Shown piece after piece: positions 25,351 to 33,792 of a DNA stretch of 64,000 nucleotides (the first letter of the stretch is position 1; each line of letters starts with the position of its first letter). The notes under the pieces were generated by a model, which saw only the letters and a list, made by a program, of their open reading frames with translations, searched no databases and had not been told where the DNA came from. Source of the DNA: Salinicola halimionae (lineage in GTDB: Bacteria > Pseudomonadota > Gammaproteobacteria > Pseudomonadales > Halomonadaceae); assembly GCF_003206065.1 (NCBI RefSeq), contig NZ_PZJQ01000005.1, forward strand, positions 774,761 to 838,760, read 5' to 3'. Both the position numbers and the translations under genes were made by a program.

Positions 25351-25611
25351 TTAGCTGCGACGTGCAGCGATGCTGCCAAAACGGCGCTTGAACTGCGCGG
25401 CGCGACCTTCGGTGCCGACCTCTCGTTGCTTCCCGGTGTAAAACGGGTGCGATGCGGAGGAGATGTCGAGATGAACGAGGGGATAGGTGTTGCCGTCTTC
25501 CCACTCGATCGTTTCATCCGAGGTCATGGTCGAGCCAATCTTGAAGTACTCATTGACGCTGGTGTCGTGGAAGATGATCTGACGATAGTCGGGGTGGATG
25601 CCTTCTTTCAT
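25351..25611 (-). CDS. rpmE2: 50S ribosomal protein L31 type B (zinc-independent)
   Basis: An 86-residue L31 paralogue: [20 protein letters not shown] at the start, then [12 protein letters not shown] and a basic C-terminus ([12 protein letters not shown]). It lacks the CxxC zinc ribbon of the housekeeping L31. Such paralogues replace the zinc-bound form under zinc starvation and are usually repressed by Zur; a Zur-like box lies directly upstream. AGGAGGCTCCC provides the ribosome site. Confidence 0.95.
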   Translation of the reverse strand: MKEGIHPDYRQIIFHDTSVNEYFKIGSTMTSDETIEWEDGNTYPLVHLDISSASHPFYTGKQREVGTEGRAAQFKRRFGSIAARRS

Positions 25612-25632
25612 GGGAGCCTCCTGTGCAGTGGT

Positions 25633-25651
25633 TTTGTTATGTTATTACAAT
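25633..25651 (-). promoter_or_regulatory. Zur-like operator upstream of rpmE2
   Basis: TTTGTTATGTTATTACAAT agrees with the Zur consensus AATGTTATANTATAACATT at 13 of 18 defined positions and lies 22 bases before the rpmE2 ATG. The same core (TGTTATG-N-TAT) is found at zinT, which supports shared control. Confidence 0.75.
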
Positions 25652-25793
25652 TTTGAGGGTCTGGACAATCTTTTGTCCCAAGCCCGCCTGACACGAAAGC
25701 CCGATATGGTACGCCGCTGCTACTCCCGAAATCATGCGGGGAGGGCGGCGATCCGCTATCATCGCCGTTCTTCCTGACAGACGTTGACTCGCC

Positions 25794-26096
25794 ATGCACA
25801 ACCTCTATATCCCCGTTGTCGCCATATTGGTGGCATTCGCCATCATCTTTGGCGGGCAGGCCATTTCGGATAGCCATGTCGATGACGACATCAAGTCGCT
25901 GATCTCGGCTGGTCTCGATACCGACGACGAGATCGAGTTGACGGCGATAAAAGAGGTACAGAAGGGGTACGGCGTTTGCGGCGACTACAAGACGACCGCC
26001 CAGCGCGAGAAAGCTTTGCCTTTCTACTATAGCAAGGTCAACGAGCGCGTCGTCCTGGACACGGATTCCCGGTCATACAAACGTCATTGCGAATAA
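25794..26096 (+). CDS. small membrane-anchored hypothetical protein
   Basis: A 100-residue protein with one N-terminal hydrophobic segment (residues 3-22, IPVVAILVAFAIIFGG), which could be an anchor or uncleaved signal, then a polar domain with two cysteines (GVCGDYKT and the last but one residue) that could form a disulfide in the periplasm. I do not recognise a family. It is divergent from rpmE2 and its start lies close to the rpmE2 promoter. Confidence 0.65.
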   Translation: MHNLYIPVVAILVAFAIIFGGQAISDSHVDDDIKSLISAGLDTDDEIELTAIKEVQKGYGVCGDYKTTAQREKALPFYYSKVNERVVLDTDSRSYKRHCE

Positions 26097-26156
26097 CGGC
26101 TCTCGGCCATCAAGGCCGAAACCTTCCTCGCCCTGGCGGGGTATCTCGCTCCCGCG

Positions 26157-26435
26157 CTAGATCTGTTGGAAGCGGTCGATACGCTCGCGGATCGAGTTCT
26201 CGGGCCCGATCAGATCTTGCAGGTCCCGCTCGGTCAGGCCGATATCGCGATGTCCGTGAACGATCGAAGTGTAATTCTCGCCTTCCCGGATCGCTTCCTC
26301 GACCAATAGCGAAAGCTCCTTGCGATCATCAAGAGAGGTCGGGTCGAAGCTCTGTCGCGATCGCTTGAGCTGATTGGCTTGTTCTCTGCGACAGCGTTGC
26401 AACAGGCTCTCAGTGATGAACGATGTGCTTTTCAT
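26157..26435 (-). CDS. small hypothetical protein
   Basis: A 92-residue highly charged, helix-rich soluble protein with no recognised family. It is read toward the membrane-anchored protein gene and ends 60 bases from it. The frame has codon use like the neighbours, which favours a real gene, but no homology-based support is available from sight. Confidence 0.5.
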   Translation of the reverse strand: MKSTSFITESLLQRCRREQANQLKRSRQSFDPTSLDDRKELSLLVEEAIREGENYTSIVHGHRDIGLTERDLQDLIGPENSIRERIDRFQQI

Positions 26436-26592
26436 ATAACCGTGCTCCCGGCGGCGAAGTTCACTCTGAGATTAGAACCGATTCAAAGCATTCCACCATT
26501 GGCTTTTTGTTGTAGATCGGCATTTGCTTGTGAAACGCGGTCGACGGACGCATTTGCGATCTACGACCAAGGTCGGTAGGGTCTCGCCCTTC

Positions 26593-26613
26593 ATGCCCAA
26601 AGAACCGATCTGA
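26593..26613 (+). promoter_or_regulatory. candidate leader mini-ORF before BCCT gene 1
   Basis: ATG CCC AAA GAA CCG ATC TGA encodes MPKEPI. Its stop is one base before the transporter ATG (TGATATG). The matching site before the second transporter encodes MPKEPSL with a silent CCC/CCT change and a three-base insertion, so frame and stop position are kept. No good Shine-Dalgarno precedes the transporter ATG itself, which would fit translation coupling. Confidence 0.5.
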
Positions 26614-26614
26614 T

Positions 26615-28192
26615 ATGACCTCCGACAACAACATGTCGTCCACTCAGCGTGGCCGATTTGGCGATCCCGTGGTTCTGGTACTGACCATCGGTTTCATCGT
26701 CGCGTTCGTGCTGCTTTCAGCGATCTCCCCGGATGGCGTGACCGATGCCATCGGCGCCGGCTTTACCTGGACAGCCGCAACGTTCGGCAGTTTTTTCCAG
26801 TTGCTACTGCTATTGACGTTCTTCATCGCGCTCGGTGTCGCGATCACGCCCGCCGGTCGCGCTCGCATCGGCGGCAGGGATCGCCCCGAGATGAGCACGT
26901 TCAAATGGATCTCGATCATCCTGTGTACGCTGCTGGCAGGCGGCGGCGTATTCTTCGCCGCCGGCGAGCCTGTCTACCATTTCGTGGTCACGCCGCCGGC
27001 CTTCGATACCGAACCCGATACCGCGGCTGCGGTCCCGGCTGCCCTGGCGCAGTCGTTCATGCATTGGGGCTTTCTGGCCTGGGCCGTGCTCGGCACGCTG
27101 CCGGCCATCGTGCTGGCGCATCAGCACTATCATCGTGGGCTGCCGCTTCAGCCGCGCACGCTGCTGGCGCCGATGATTGGCGAGCGTCGTGTCCGTGGTG
27201 TGCTGGGCAGCGTGGTCGATGCGGTCTGTGTCATCGCGCTGGTGGCAGGTACGGTCGGGCCGATCGGCTTTCTCGCCACCCAGGTCAGCTTCGGCTTTCA
27301 TGAGCTCTTCGGCCTGGTGGACGATTACGGCACGCAATTGATCATCATGGCGATTCTGGGCGCCATCTATGTGACCTCGGCGATGACGGGGATCGATCGA
27401 GGCATTCAGATTCTCAGTCGTTTCAACGTGATTCTGGCGATGGCCATCGCGGCGGTGATTCTGGTGTTCGGTCCGACGCAATTTCTCGTCGATGCCTGGT
27501 TCCAGGGTTTCGGTACTTATCTGGGGTCGTTCTTCGAAATGGCTTCGATGACCGCACAGACCGCCCCGGCCTGGTGGATGAAGTGGTGGACGGTGTTTTT
27601 CTTCGCCTGGTTCATCGGCTACGCGCCGTTGATGGCAATCTTCGTGGCGCGGATCTCCAAAGGCCGCAGCATTCGCGAAATGATTGTTGCCGTCGCGATT
27701 CTTGCGCCGCTGGCGACCACCGCGTGGTTCACGCTGCTCGGGGGTTCAGGGATCTTCTACCAGCTTCATGGCCTCATCGACCTCACCGAACCGTTGCAGA
27801 ACTTTCGTTTCGACGTCGCCACGCTGACGGTAGCGCAGGCGTTGCCGGGCGGTGTCTTCATGGCGTTGGCGATTCTGCTGCTGACCACGATCTTCGTGGC
27901 GACCACGGGAGATTCGATGAGCTATGCCATTTCCGTGGTGTGCGCCGGTCATGATGAGCCCAAGCCCGCGCTGCGCGCTTTCTGGGGCGTGGCGATGGCA
28001 TTGATGGCGGCGATATTGCTGAAGATGGGCGCCGGTCAGATCAGCGTGCTCCAGCAGTTCATCGTGATCTCGGCGATTCCGGTGTCGCTGGTGCTGCTGC
28101 CGACCCTCTGGCACGGGCCGAAGTCCGCCTACGCGATGGCGCGAGAGCAGGGCCTGCTAGGTGATATCCGGGAGACCGGACTCGCTGACTGA
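26615..28192 (+). CDS. BCCT-family osmolyte transporter
   Basis: A 525-residue protein with about twelve membrane segments. BCCT carriers take up quaternary amines such as choline, glycine betaine or ectoine. The family's Trp-rich segment is visible as WWMKWWTVFFFAWFIGYAPL followed by ARISKGRSIREM; FFAAGEPVYHF and FMHWGFLAWAV also fit. It lacks the long C-terminal tail of osmosensing BetP/BetT types. It is the upstream copy of a tandem pair. The start matches that of its paralogue. Confidence 0.93.
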   Translation: MTSDNNMSSTQRGRFGDPVVLVLTIGFIVAFVLLSAISPDGVTDAIGAGFTWTAATFGSFFQLLLLLTFFIALGVAITPAGRARIGGRDRPEMSTFKWISIILCTLLAGGGVFFAAGEPVYHFVVTPPAFDTEPDTAAAVPAALAQSFMHWGFLAWAVLGTLPAIVLAHQHYHRGLPLQPRTLLAPMIGERRVRGVLGSVVDAVCVIALVAGTVGPIGFLATQVSFGFHELFGLVDDYGTQLIIMAILGAIYVTSAMTGIDRGIQILSRFNVILAMAIAAVILVFGPTQFLVDAWFQGFGTYLGSFFEMASMTAQTAPAWWMKWWTVFFFAWFIGYAPLMAIFVARISKGRSIREMIVAVAILAPLATTAWFTLLGGSGIFYQLHGLIDLTEPLQNFRFDVATLTVAQALPGGVFMALAILLLTTIFVATTGDSMSYAISVVCAGHDEPKPALRAFWGVAMALMAAILLKMGAGQISVLQQFIVISAIPVSLVLLPTLWHGPKSAYAMAREQGLLGDIRETGLAD

Positions 28193-28215
28193 CCCCATCG
28201 CCAATTCATGAGTGC

Positions 28216-28249
28216 AACGCCTCCGGTAGCTGTTCATCGGGGGCGTTTT
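28216..28249 (+). terminator. intrinsic terminator between the BCCT genes
   Basis: A ten-base-pair stem (AACGCCTCCG with CGGGGGCGTT, one T-G pair) and a 12-base loop, then TTTTG counting the last stem bases. It lies about 25 bases after the first BCCT stop, so the two copies are probably separate transcripts. Confidence 0.7.
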
Positions 28250-28360
28250 GGGTTGGAGGCGAGATTATGGGTGCGGAGACGTTGGAAAAGCGAGGTTGGA
28301 GAAAAGGGGGGGCGGATGCGTTTGCGATCTACGACTAAGGTCGGTAGTGTGGCGCGCTTC

Positions 28361-28384
28361 ATGCCTAAAGAACCCTCCCTCTGA
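28361..28384 (+). promoter_or_regulatory. candidate leader mini-ORF before BCCT gene 2
   Basis: ATG CCT AAA GAA CCC TCC CTC TGA encodes MPKEPSL and ends one base before the second transporter ATG. It lies within about 70 bases of upstream sequence conserved between the copies (GCGATCTACGAC-AAGGTCGG core). Confidence 0.5.
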
Positions 28385-28385
28385 T

Positions 28386-29963
28386 ATGACCTCCGACACC
28401 AACGTGCCATCGACGCAGGGTGGCCGTTTTGGCGATCCCGTCGTACTTGTCTTGACCATCGGTTTCATCCTGATCTTTCTGGCGGGGTCGGCGATCGCGC
28501 CCGATACCGTCGCGCAGTGGATCGATATCGGCTTTACCTGGTCCGCCAGGACCTTCGGCGGTCTGTTCCAGCTGCTGATGCTGCTGACCTTTTTCATCGC
28601 CATCGGTGTAGCGGTATCGCCGGCCGGCAGGGCGAGAATCGGCTCGCAATCGCGACCCGACATGAGCACGTTCCGCTGGGTGTCGATCATCCTGTGTACG
28701 CTGTTGGCGGGCGGTGGCGTGTTCTTCGCCGCCGGCGAGCCGATCTATCATTTCGTGGTCACGCCGCCGGCTTTCGACTCGCAGCCGGGGAGTGCCGACG
28801 CCGTTCCGAATGCGTTGGCCCAGGCATTCTTTCACTGGGGCTTCACCGGCTGGGCGATTCTCGGCACCTTGCCGGTCGCGATCCTGTCGCATCAGCATTA
28901 TCAGCGCGGTATGCCGCTTCAGCCGAGAACCTTGCTGGCGCCATTGATTGGTGACCGCCTGGTGCGTGGCCCCCTTGGCGGGGTGATCGATGCCATCTGT
29001 GCGATTGCCGTCACGGCAGGAACGGTGGGGCCGCTGGGTTTTCTGGCGACTCAGGTCAGTTTCGGCCTGCACGATCTGTTCGGGTTTCCGCGAGGCTATG
29101 ACGTGCAGCTGGGCATTCTGGCCGCACTGGGGGCGATCTATGTAACGTCGGCGGTGACCGGCATCGATCGCGGCATTCAGGTGTTGAGCCGTTTGAACGT
29201 CATCCTGGCCATGGTCATTGGCGGCATCATCCTGCTCTTCGGCCCTACACAGTTTCTGGTCGACAGCTGGTTCCAGGGCTTCGGCACCTATCTGGGCCAT
29301 TTCTTCGAGATGTCGACGATGACCACGGTGACGGCGTCGGCAAGCTGGATGAAGTGGTGGACGGTATTCTTTTTTGCCTGGTTCGTCGGCTTCGCGCCAC
29401 CCATGGCAATCTTCGTCACGCGGATCTCCCGTGGCCGCACGGTGCGTGAAATGATCATCGCCACGGCGGTTCTTGCGCCCATCGTGACCACCGTCTGGTT
29501 CACGTTGCTGGGTGGTTCGGGCATCTTCTATCAGCTGAGCGGCGCGATCGATCTCGCCGAGCCGTTGAAGAACTTCCAGTTCGACATCGCCACATTGACC
29601 GTGGCGCAGGCACTGCCGGGCGGCACCTGGATGGCGCTGGCGATACTGGTGCTGACCACGGTGTTCGTGGCCACGACCGGAGATTCGATGAGTTACGCCG
29701 TGTCCGTGGTCTGTGCTGGCAACGATAATCCGGGATCGGCCCTGCGTGCCTTCTGGGGAATCGTCTTCGCCCTGATGGCAGCGATCCTGCTGGGGATGGG
29801 CGAGGGTCAGGTCAGCGTGCTGCAGCAGTTCGTGGTGATTCCCGCCGTACCGGTCGCGCTGGTATTGGTGCCGACCCTGTGGCTCGGGCCCAAGGCGGCC
29901 TATGCGATGGCGAAAGCGCAGGGCGTGCTGGGTGATACGCAAAAGGTTCAGCCCTCGCACTGA
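28386..29963 (+). CDS. BCCT-family osmolyte transporter (tandem paralogue)
   Basis: A 525-residue paralogue of the preceding gene, alignable end to end without large gaps. It carries SWMKWWTVFFFAWFVGFAPP and TRISRGRTVREM, FFAAGEPIYHF and the TGIDRGIQ segment. The frame stays open 46 codons upstream, but the start homologous to copy 1 (MTSDTNVPSTQ) is preferred because the conserved non-coding leader ends there. Divergence is spread through the gene, so the duplication is not recent; different substrates or expression are possible. Confidence 0.93.
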   Translation: MTSDTNVPSTQGGRFGDPVVLVLTIGFILIFLAGSAIAPDTVAQWIDIGFTWSARTFGGLFQLLMLLTFFIAIGVAVSPAGRARIGSQSRPDMSTFRWVSIILCTLLAGGGVFFAAGEPIYHFVVTPPAFDSQPGSADAVPNALAQAFFHWGFTGWAILGTLPVAILSHQHYQRGMPLQPRTLLAPLIGDRLVRGPLGGVIDAICAIAVTAGTVGPLGFLATQVSFGLHDLFGFPRGYDVQLGILAALGAIYVTSAVTGIDRGIQVLSRLNVILAMVIGGIILLFGPTQFLVDSWFQGFGTYLGHFFEMSTMTTVTASASWMKWWTVFFFAWFVGFAPPMAIFVTRISRGRTVREMIIATAVLAPIVTTVWFTLLGGSGIFYQLSGAIDLAEPLKNFQFDIATLTVAQALPGGTWMALAILVLTTVFVATTGDSMSYAVSVVCAGNDNPGSALRAFWGIVFALMAAILLGMGEGQVSVLQQFVVIPAVPVALVLVPTLWLGPKAAYAMAKAQGVLGDTQKVQPSH

Positions 29964-29990
29964 CGTTTCGCTTTCAGCCCTGGAAAATCG

Positions 29991-30023
29991 ACGCCCCCCG
30001 ATGGATCATCCATCGGGGGGCGT
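29991..30023. terminator. 16-bp inverted repeat, probable bidirectional terminator
   Basis: ACGCCCCCCGATGGAT and its exact complement are separated by one base. It lies between the convergent BCCT and hsp20 genes. On the minus strand the stem runs into CGATTTT; the plus side lacks a T-run. Confidence 0.75.
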
Positions 30024-30078
30024 TGCGGTTCTAGCCGCCGCCATGAAGCAGGCGGTTAGTGGTGACGGTCGGTCCCGT

Positions 30079-30552
30079 TCAGGCCGTGACCGTTTCCCCG
30101 ATCGATTGCGTCTCGGTCAGGCGACGCTGACTGCCGTTGATCGGGATCTGTCGCGGACGCTGCTCTTCCGGTATCACGCGGAGCAGATCGACGATCAGCA
30201 GGCCATTTTCCAGCCGTGCCCCCTGAACCTCGATATTTTCGTCGAGTCGGAACGACAGCTTGAAGGCGCGCTGAGCGATGCCTTGGTGAAGGTACTGAAC
30301 CTTGTCGGCGTCCTCACGTTCGCCCTTGCCGGCCGTGATGGTAAGCACTCGCTTTTCGACGTTGACATCGAGCTCCTGCTCGGCGAAGCCGGCCGTGGCC
30401 ACGGCAATGCGATAGTCGTTCTCGCCATACTTTTCGACGTTGTACGGCGGGTAGCTGGGCACGTCGTTCTGTATCGCGGATTCGAACAGATCGTTGAGAC
30501 GGTCGAAGCCCACGGAGCGACGGAACAGCGGAGAGAGTGACAGCGTGTTCAT
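30079..30552 (-). CDS. small heat-shock protein Hsp20 (IbpA/B family)
   Basis: A 157-residue alpha-crystallin-type chaperone that holds unfolding proteins. It starts MNTLSLSPLFRRSVGFDRLN as IbpA does, and shows PPYNVEKYGENDYRIAVATA and AQRAFKLSFRLDENIEV in the crystallin domain. The usual GxLxV appears as ENGLLIVDL, followed by a C-terminal QIPIN that holds the I-x-I/V-like anchor. AGGGGG precedes the ATG. A sigma-32-type promoter is about 150 bases upstream, leaving a leader long enough for an RNA thermometer. Confidence 0.93.
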   Translation of the reverse strand: MNTLSLSPLFRRSVGFDRLNDLFESAIQNDVPSYPPYNVEKYGENDYRIAVATAGFAEQELDVNVEKRVLTITAGKGEREDADKVQYLHQGIAQRAFKLSFRLDENIEVQGARLENGLLIVDLLRVIPEEQRPRQIPINGSQRRLTETQSIGETVTA

Positions 30553-30855
30553 GGTAAGAAACCCCCTGATGACAGCGAAGCTTTGCTGACGCCCGGACCC
30601 ATTCCGGAGCGTCGGATCGCAGACCCGCTTGGCGGCATCTGCCGTCGAGAACGAACGCATCGATGATGCCGTTCGCGATTGCTCAGTCTCGACGTTATGT
30701 TAAATAGGGCCGCCGAATTCTTTTTCAAGCGCGGAAGTCGAAGAATCGTGGAAAGTTTCGGTCGGTCCGAAACCGGCGTGGTTGCCGGTCTCGAGCGCTA
30801 TAGAGTGACTTGGACAGGGGGTTCAAGCTTCCGCTGTCGACGGAAGGTCGTGCGA
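30553..30855 (-). other. 303-bp heat-shock promoter and leader region
   Basis: It holds the sigma-32-type promoter and the untranslated hsp20 leader. The leader includes a small imperfect hairpin (CAGC...GCTG) just before the AGGGGG ribosome site. I could not fold it reliably, so a ROSE-type thermometer is only a possibility. No gene is seen. Confidence 0.5.
30701..30729 (-). promoter_or_regulatory. sigma-32 heat-shock promoter of hsp20
   Basis: On the minus strand CTTGAAA and CCCTATTTA are 13 bases apart, matching the RpoH consensus (CTTGAA, 11-15 bases, CCCCATNT) with one change in the second element. Its position upstream of an ibpA-type gene fits. Confidence 0.85.
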
Positions 30856-32070
30856 TTAGCCGAATAGTTGGCCGGCGATGCGCAGCCCGGCGACCCAGGT
30901 CGCGATGGCGGAGCCCACGCTCGACAGCAGGAATACGAGCAGTGTGCGGGCGACGCGATTGCGCCACCAGCCCTGCCAATGGCTGACGTCGCTACGTAAG
31001 CGCGAGAAGTCGCCGACGGTGGGGCGGCGCAGATAGAGTTCGACGCCTGCCGTGACGAAGCCGACCCCGATCGTCGGGTTGAGCGAGGTCAGTGGGGCGC
31101 CGACGAAGGCGGCGATGATCGTCAGCGGATGGGCCAGGGCGATCAGCGCGCCGAGAGCGGAGAAGCTGCCGTTGATCAGCACCCATTCGCCCACCAGTGA
31201 CCAGCCGAGTGAGGTATCGCGACTGAAACCGATGGCGAAGCCGGTCAGGACCAGCGCGACGATCACCCAAGGGATTACTTTCCACCAGCGCGAACGGGGA
31301 GCGGTCGCTTCCAGGTTGGCACGCTCCTGGATCACGGCATCGAGTTCGGGCGTCCGCTGGTTCAAGGTCTGGAGATGATCCGTCATGCCTTTGAGGTGCC
31401 CGGCACCAATTACGACCAGCACGCGCTTGGCGCTGCCGTCCGGCAGTTCCTCGACCAGCTTGAGCGCCATGTAGCGATCACGCTCGGTGATCAGCGGTTC
31501 GTAGAGGGTCTGAGACTGCTCGGCGAATTCGGCGAAGGTGGATTCGAGCACGTCGCCCTGCTTTAGCTTCTCGATATCTTCGCTGGAGACCTTCTGTCGC
31601 GACAGCACGCTACCCAGTAGGCCGGAAATCAGGCTGAAGCGCTTGTACCAAGGCACGTTCTGGTAGATGCGCTTGAGCGTGACGCCGATCTCGCGATCGA
31701 TCAGATACAGCGGCAGGCCGGCGCGCTGGGTTTCCTTGACCGCGGCCCGCATTTCCGCTCCGGGCTCGATGCCCGATTGCTCTGCGACCCGTTGCTGAAA
31801 GGCGCCCAGCGCCAGACTGGCAGCGACCATGCCGGCCTTGCCCTGCTTGAGCACCTGAAACAGATCGAGCTTGGCCATGGCGTTGGGCTGGACCAGGCTC
31901 TGGTGGCGCGACGTGCAGAGCTCGATCGCGACGGCGTCGAAGTCGCCGGAACGAATCAGCTCGCTAACCTCGTCGGCGCTGGCCTGGGAAACGTGCGCGG
32001 TGCCCAGCAGCGTCAGATGATGATCGGCGAGATCGACGATCTCGCGAGGTCCGGCAGCGGTGTCAGACAT
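30856..32070 (-). CDS. TraB/PrgY family membrane protein
   Basis: A 404-residue protein. The TraB domain opens with LTLLGTAHVSQASADEVSEL (G-x-A/H pattern) and includes AVAIELCTSRH and VLVVIGAGHLKGM. Four or so hydrophobic segments follow from about residue 275 to the end. TraB proteins are proposed metal-dependent proteases related to TIKI/PrgY that act on peptides at the membrane; the bacterial substrate is unknown. A TTG before the ATG is an alternative start. Confidence 0.85.
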   Translation of the reverse strand: MSDTAAGPREIVDLADHHLTLLGTAHVSQASADEVSELIRSGDFDAVAIELCTSRHQSLVQPNAMAKLDLFQVLKQGKAGMVAASLALGAFQQRVAEQSGIEPGAEMRAAVKETQRAGLPLYLIDREIGVTLKRIYQNVPWYKRFSLISGLLGSVLSRQKVSSEDIEKLKQGDVLESTFAEFAEQSQTLYEPLITERDRYMALKLVEELPDGSAKRVLVVIGAGHLKGMTDHLQTLNQRTPELDAVIQERANLEATAPRSRWWKVIPWVIVALVLTGFAIGFSRDTSLGWSLVGEWVLINGSFSALGALIALAHPLTIIAAFVGAPLTSLNPTIGVGFVTAGVELYLRRPTVGDFSRLRSDVSHWQGWWRNRVARTLLVFLLSSVGSAIATWVAGLRIAGQLFG

Positions 32071-32308
32071 CAAGGGGCGGTTCCAGGCTGAAGGAGGGTA
32101 AGACTTAACGGTAGTCGTCCATATTGCACGTCATGTTGCCAATTCCAAGCCATTGACCGCGAAAATCGATGAGGAACAGTGGCGGGCGGGGACGTAGTGG
32201 CGAGTGGATAGTAGTGTCGGCGAGAGAGGTCAAACCTCTCCCGTTTACCCCTCGGTGGTCTTTTCATCACCCGCGGATCGCTCTCACGAGCGCCCCTCGC
32301 TAGTCCGA

Positions 32309-33553
32309 TCAATCGCGGCCGGCGAGATGCGCTTCGGCGTGAGGCGAGCGGCAGGCGGCGGCAGTGAACAGCACATCGGTGGAGGAGTTGAGCGCCGTTT
32401 CGGTGGCGTCCTGCAGCACGCTGATGACGAAGCCGATCGCCACGACCTGCATGGCGACGTCCGCCGAAATACCGAACAGGCTGGCCGCCATCGGGATCAG
32501 CAGCAGCGAGCCGCCGGCGACACCGGAAACCCCGCACGCTGCCAGAGCGGATACCACGCATAGCAATACTGCCGTGGAGAAATCGACGTTGATGCCCAGC
32601 GTATTGACGGCGGCCAGCGTCATCACCGTGATCGTCACCGCCGCGCCGGACATGTTGATCGTGGCACCCAGCGGAATCGAAACGGAATAGGTGTCGGTGT
32701 GCAGATCGAGCCGCTTGCACAGCTCCATGTTGACCGGAATGTTGGCCGCGCTGCTGCGGGTGAAAAACGCGGTAATGGCACTGCCGCGAAGACAGGCGAA
32801 AACCAGCGGATAGGGATTGCGCCGGGTGTAGAGGAAGACGATCAACGGGTTGGTCACCAGGGCCACGAACGCCATGCAGCCGAGCAGAACGACCAGCAGT
32901 CGGGCGTAATCGATCAGGGCGTCCATTCCGGTCGAGGCGAAGGTGTTGGCGACCAGGCCGAAGATGCCCAGCGGCGCGAGACGGATGATCCAGCGCACCA
33001 GCCCTGAGACGGCGTCGGACATATCGCCCAGCGCCCGGCGCGTGGTGTCGTTGGCACGGCGCAGCAGTAACCCGAGCCCGACGGCCCACGCCAGAATACC
33101 GATGAAGTTGGCTTCGGTCAGGGCGTGCACCGGGTTGTCGACTGCGCTCATGGCCAGGTTGCGCAGTATCTCGATGACACCGGTTGGCGGCGTGCCGTCG
33201 GCGCTAGGTGCGTCGAGGATCAGTGTCGTCGGGAACGCGAAGCTGGCGGTCACCGCGACCAGGGCGGCGACCAGCGTGCCGATCAGGTAAAGCATCAGCA
33301 CGCCGCGAATCTGGGTCGGCTGGCCTCGTTGATGACCGGCGATCGCGGCCATGACCAGCACGAAAACCAGAATCGGGGCCACCGCCTTGAGCGCACCGAT
33401 GAAGAGTTCGCCCAGAATGGCGACCGATGACGCTATCGAGGGCGCCAGCGAGGCCAGAATCAGCCCTAAGACGATGCCGATCAGGATCTGGGGGATGAGA
33501 CCGATGCGAAACCGGGATGAAGAGGCGGTGCGGGATTCGGAACTGGCAGACAT
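32309..33553 (-). CDS. sstT: serine/threonine:sodium symporter
   Basis: SstT imports serine and threonine with sodium. The protein (414 residues) belongs to the DAACS family: the serine-rich reentrant motif [20 protein letters not shown] at about residue 270, then [17 protein letters not shown] and [15 protein letters not shown]. About eight membrane segments precede and flank the loops. The start at MSASSESR drops a 25-codon non-conserved extension. Confidence 0.93.
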   Translation of the reverse strand: MSASSESRTASSSRFRIGLIPQILIGIVLGLILASLAPSIASSVAILGELFIGALKAVAPILVFVLVMAAIAGHQRGQPTQIRGVLMLYLIGTLVAALVAVTASFAFPTTLILDAPSADGTPPTGVIEILRNLAMSAVDNPVHALTEANFIGILAWAVGLGLLLRRANDTTRRALGDMSDAVSGLVRWIIRLAPLGIFGLVANTFASTGMDALIDYARLLVVLLGCMAFVALVTNPLIVFLYTRRNPYPLVFACLRGSAITAFFTRSSAANIPVNMELCKRLDLHTDTYSVSIPLGATINMSGAAVTITVMTLAAVNTLGINVDFSTAVLLCVVSALAACGVSGVAGGSLLLIPMAASLFGISADVAMQVVAIGFVISVLQDATETALNSSTDVLFTAAACRSPHAEAHLAGRD

Positions 33554-33792
33554 GACGCTCTCTTGAGATTGCCGGGTGGCGATGTGATGGCGATGCGACG
33601 ACGAAGCGGCGCATTCTATCACTGCCATCTATCCCGTACCCGGAAGAAGACCTGTTCGGAGGTTAATCTTTAGTGTCATTCACCAAGTTTTTGGCCGACT
33701 GTCGATGGAAATTTCGTCCGACCGCGGCGAACCCAGCGCGAACCATCGTGCCACCGGCGATACGGCGGCGTTCGAAGTGCAACGGTGTCCTC

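Noticed and set aside
28365-29960. 531-codon minus-strand open frame across the second BCCT gene
   Set aside because: It mirrors codon bias of a G+C-rich gene; the plus strand encodes an unmistakable transporter.
32070-32308. Possible small gene between the TraB-family and SstT genes
   Set aside because: Open frames here are short and overlap the flanking genes; nothing beyond ordinary intergenic sequence was seen.
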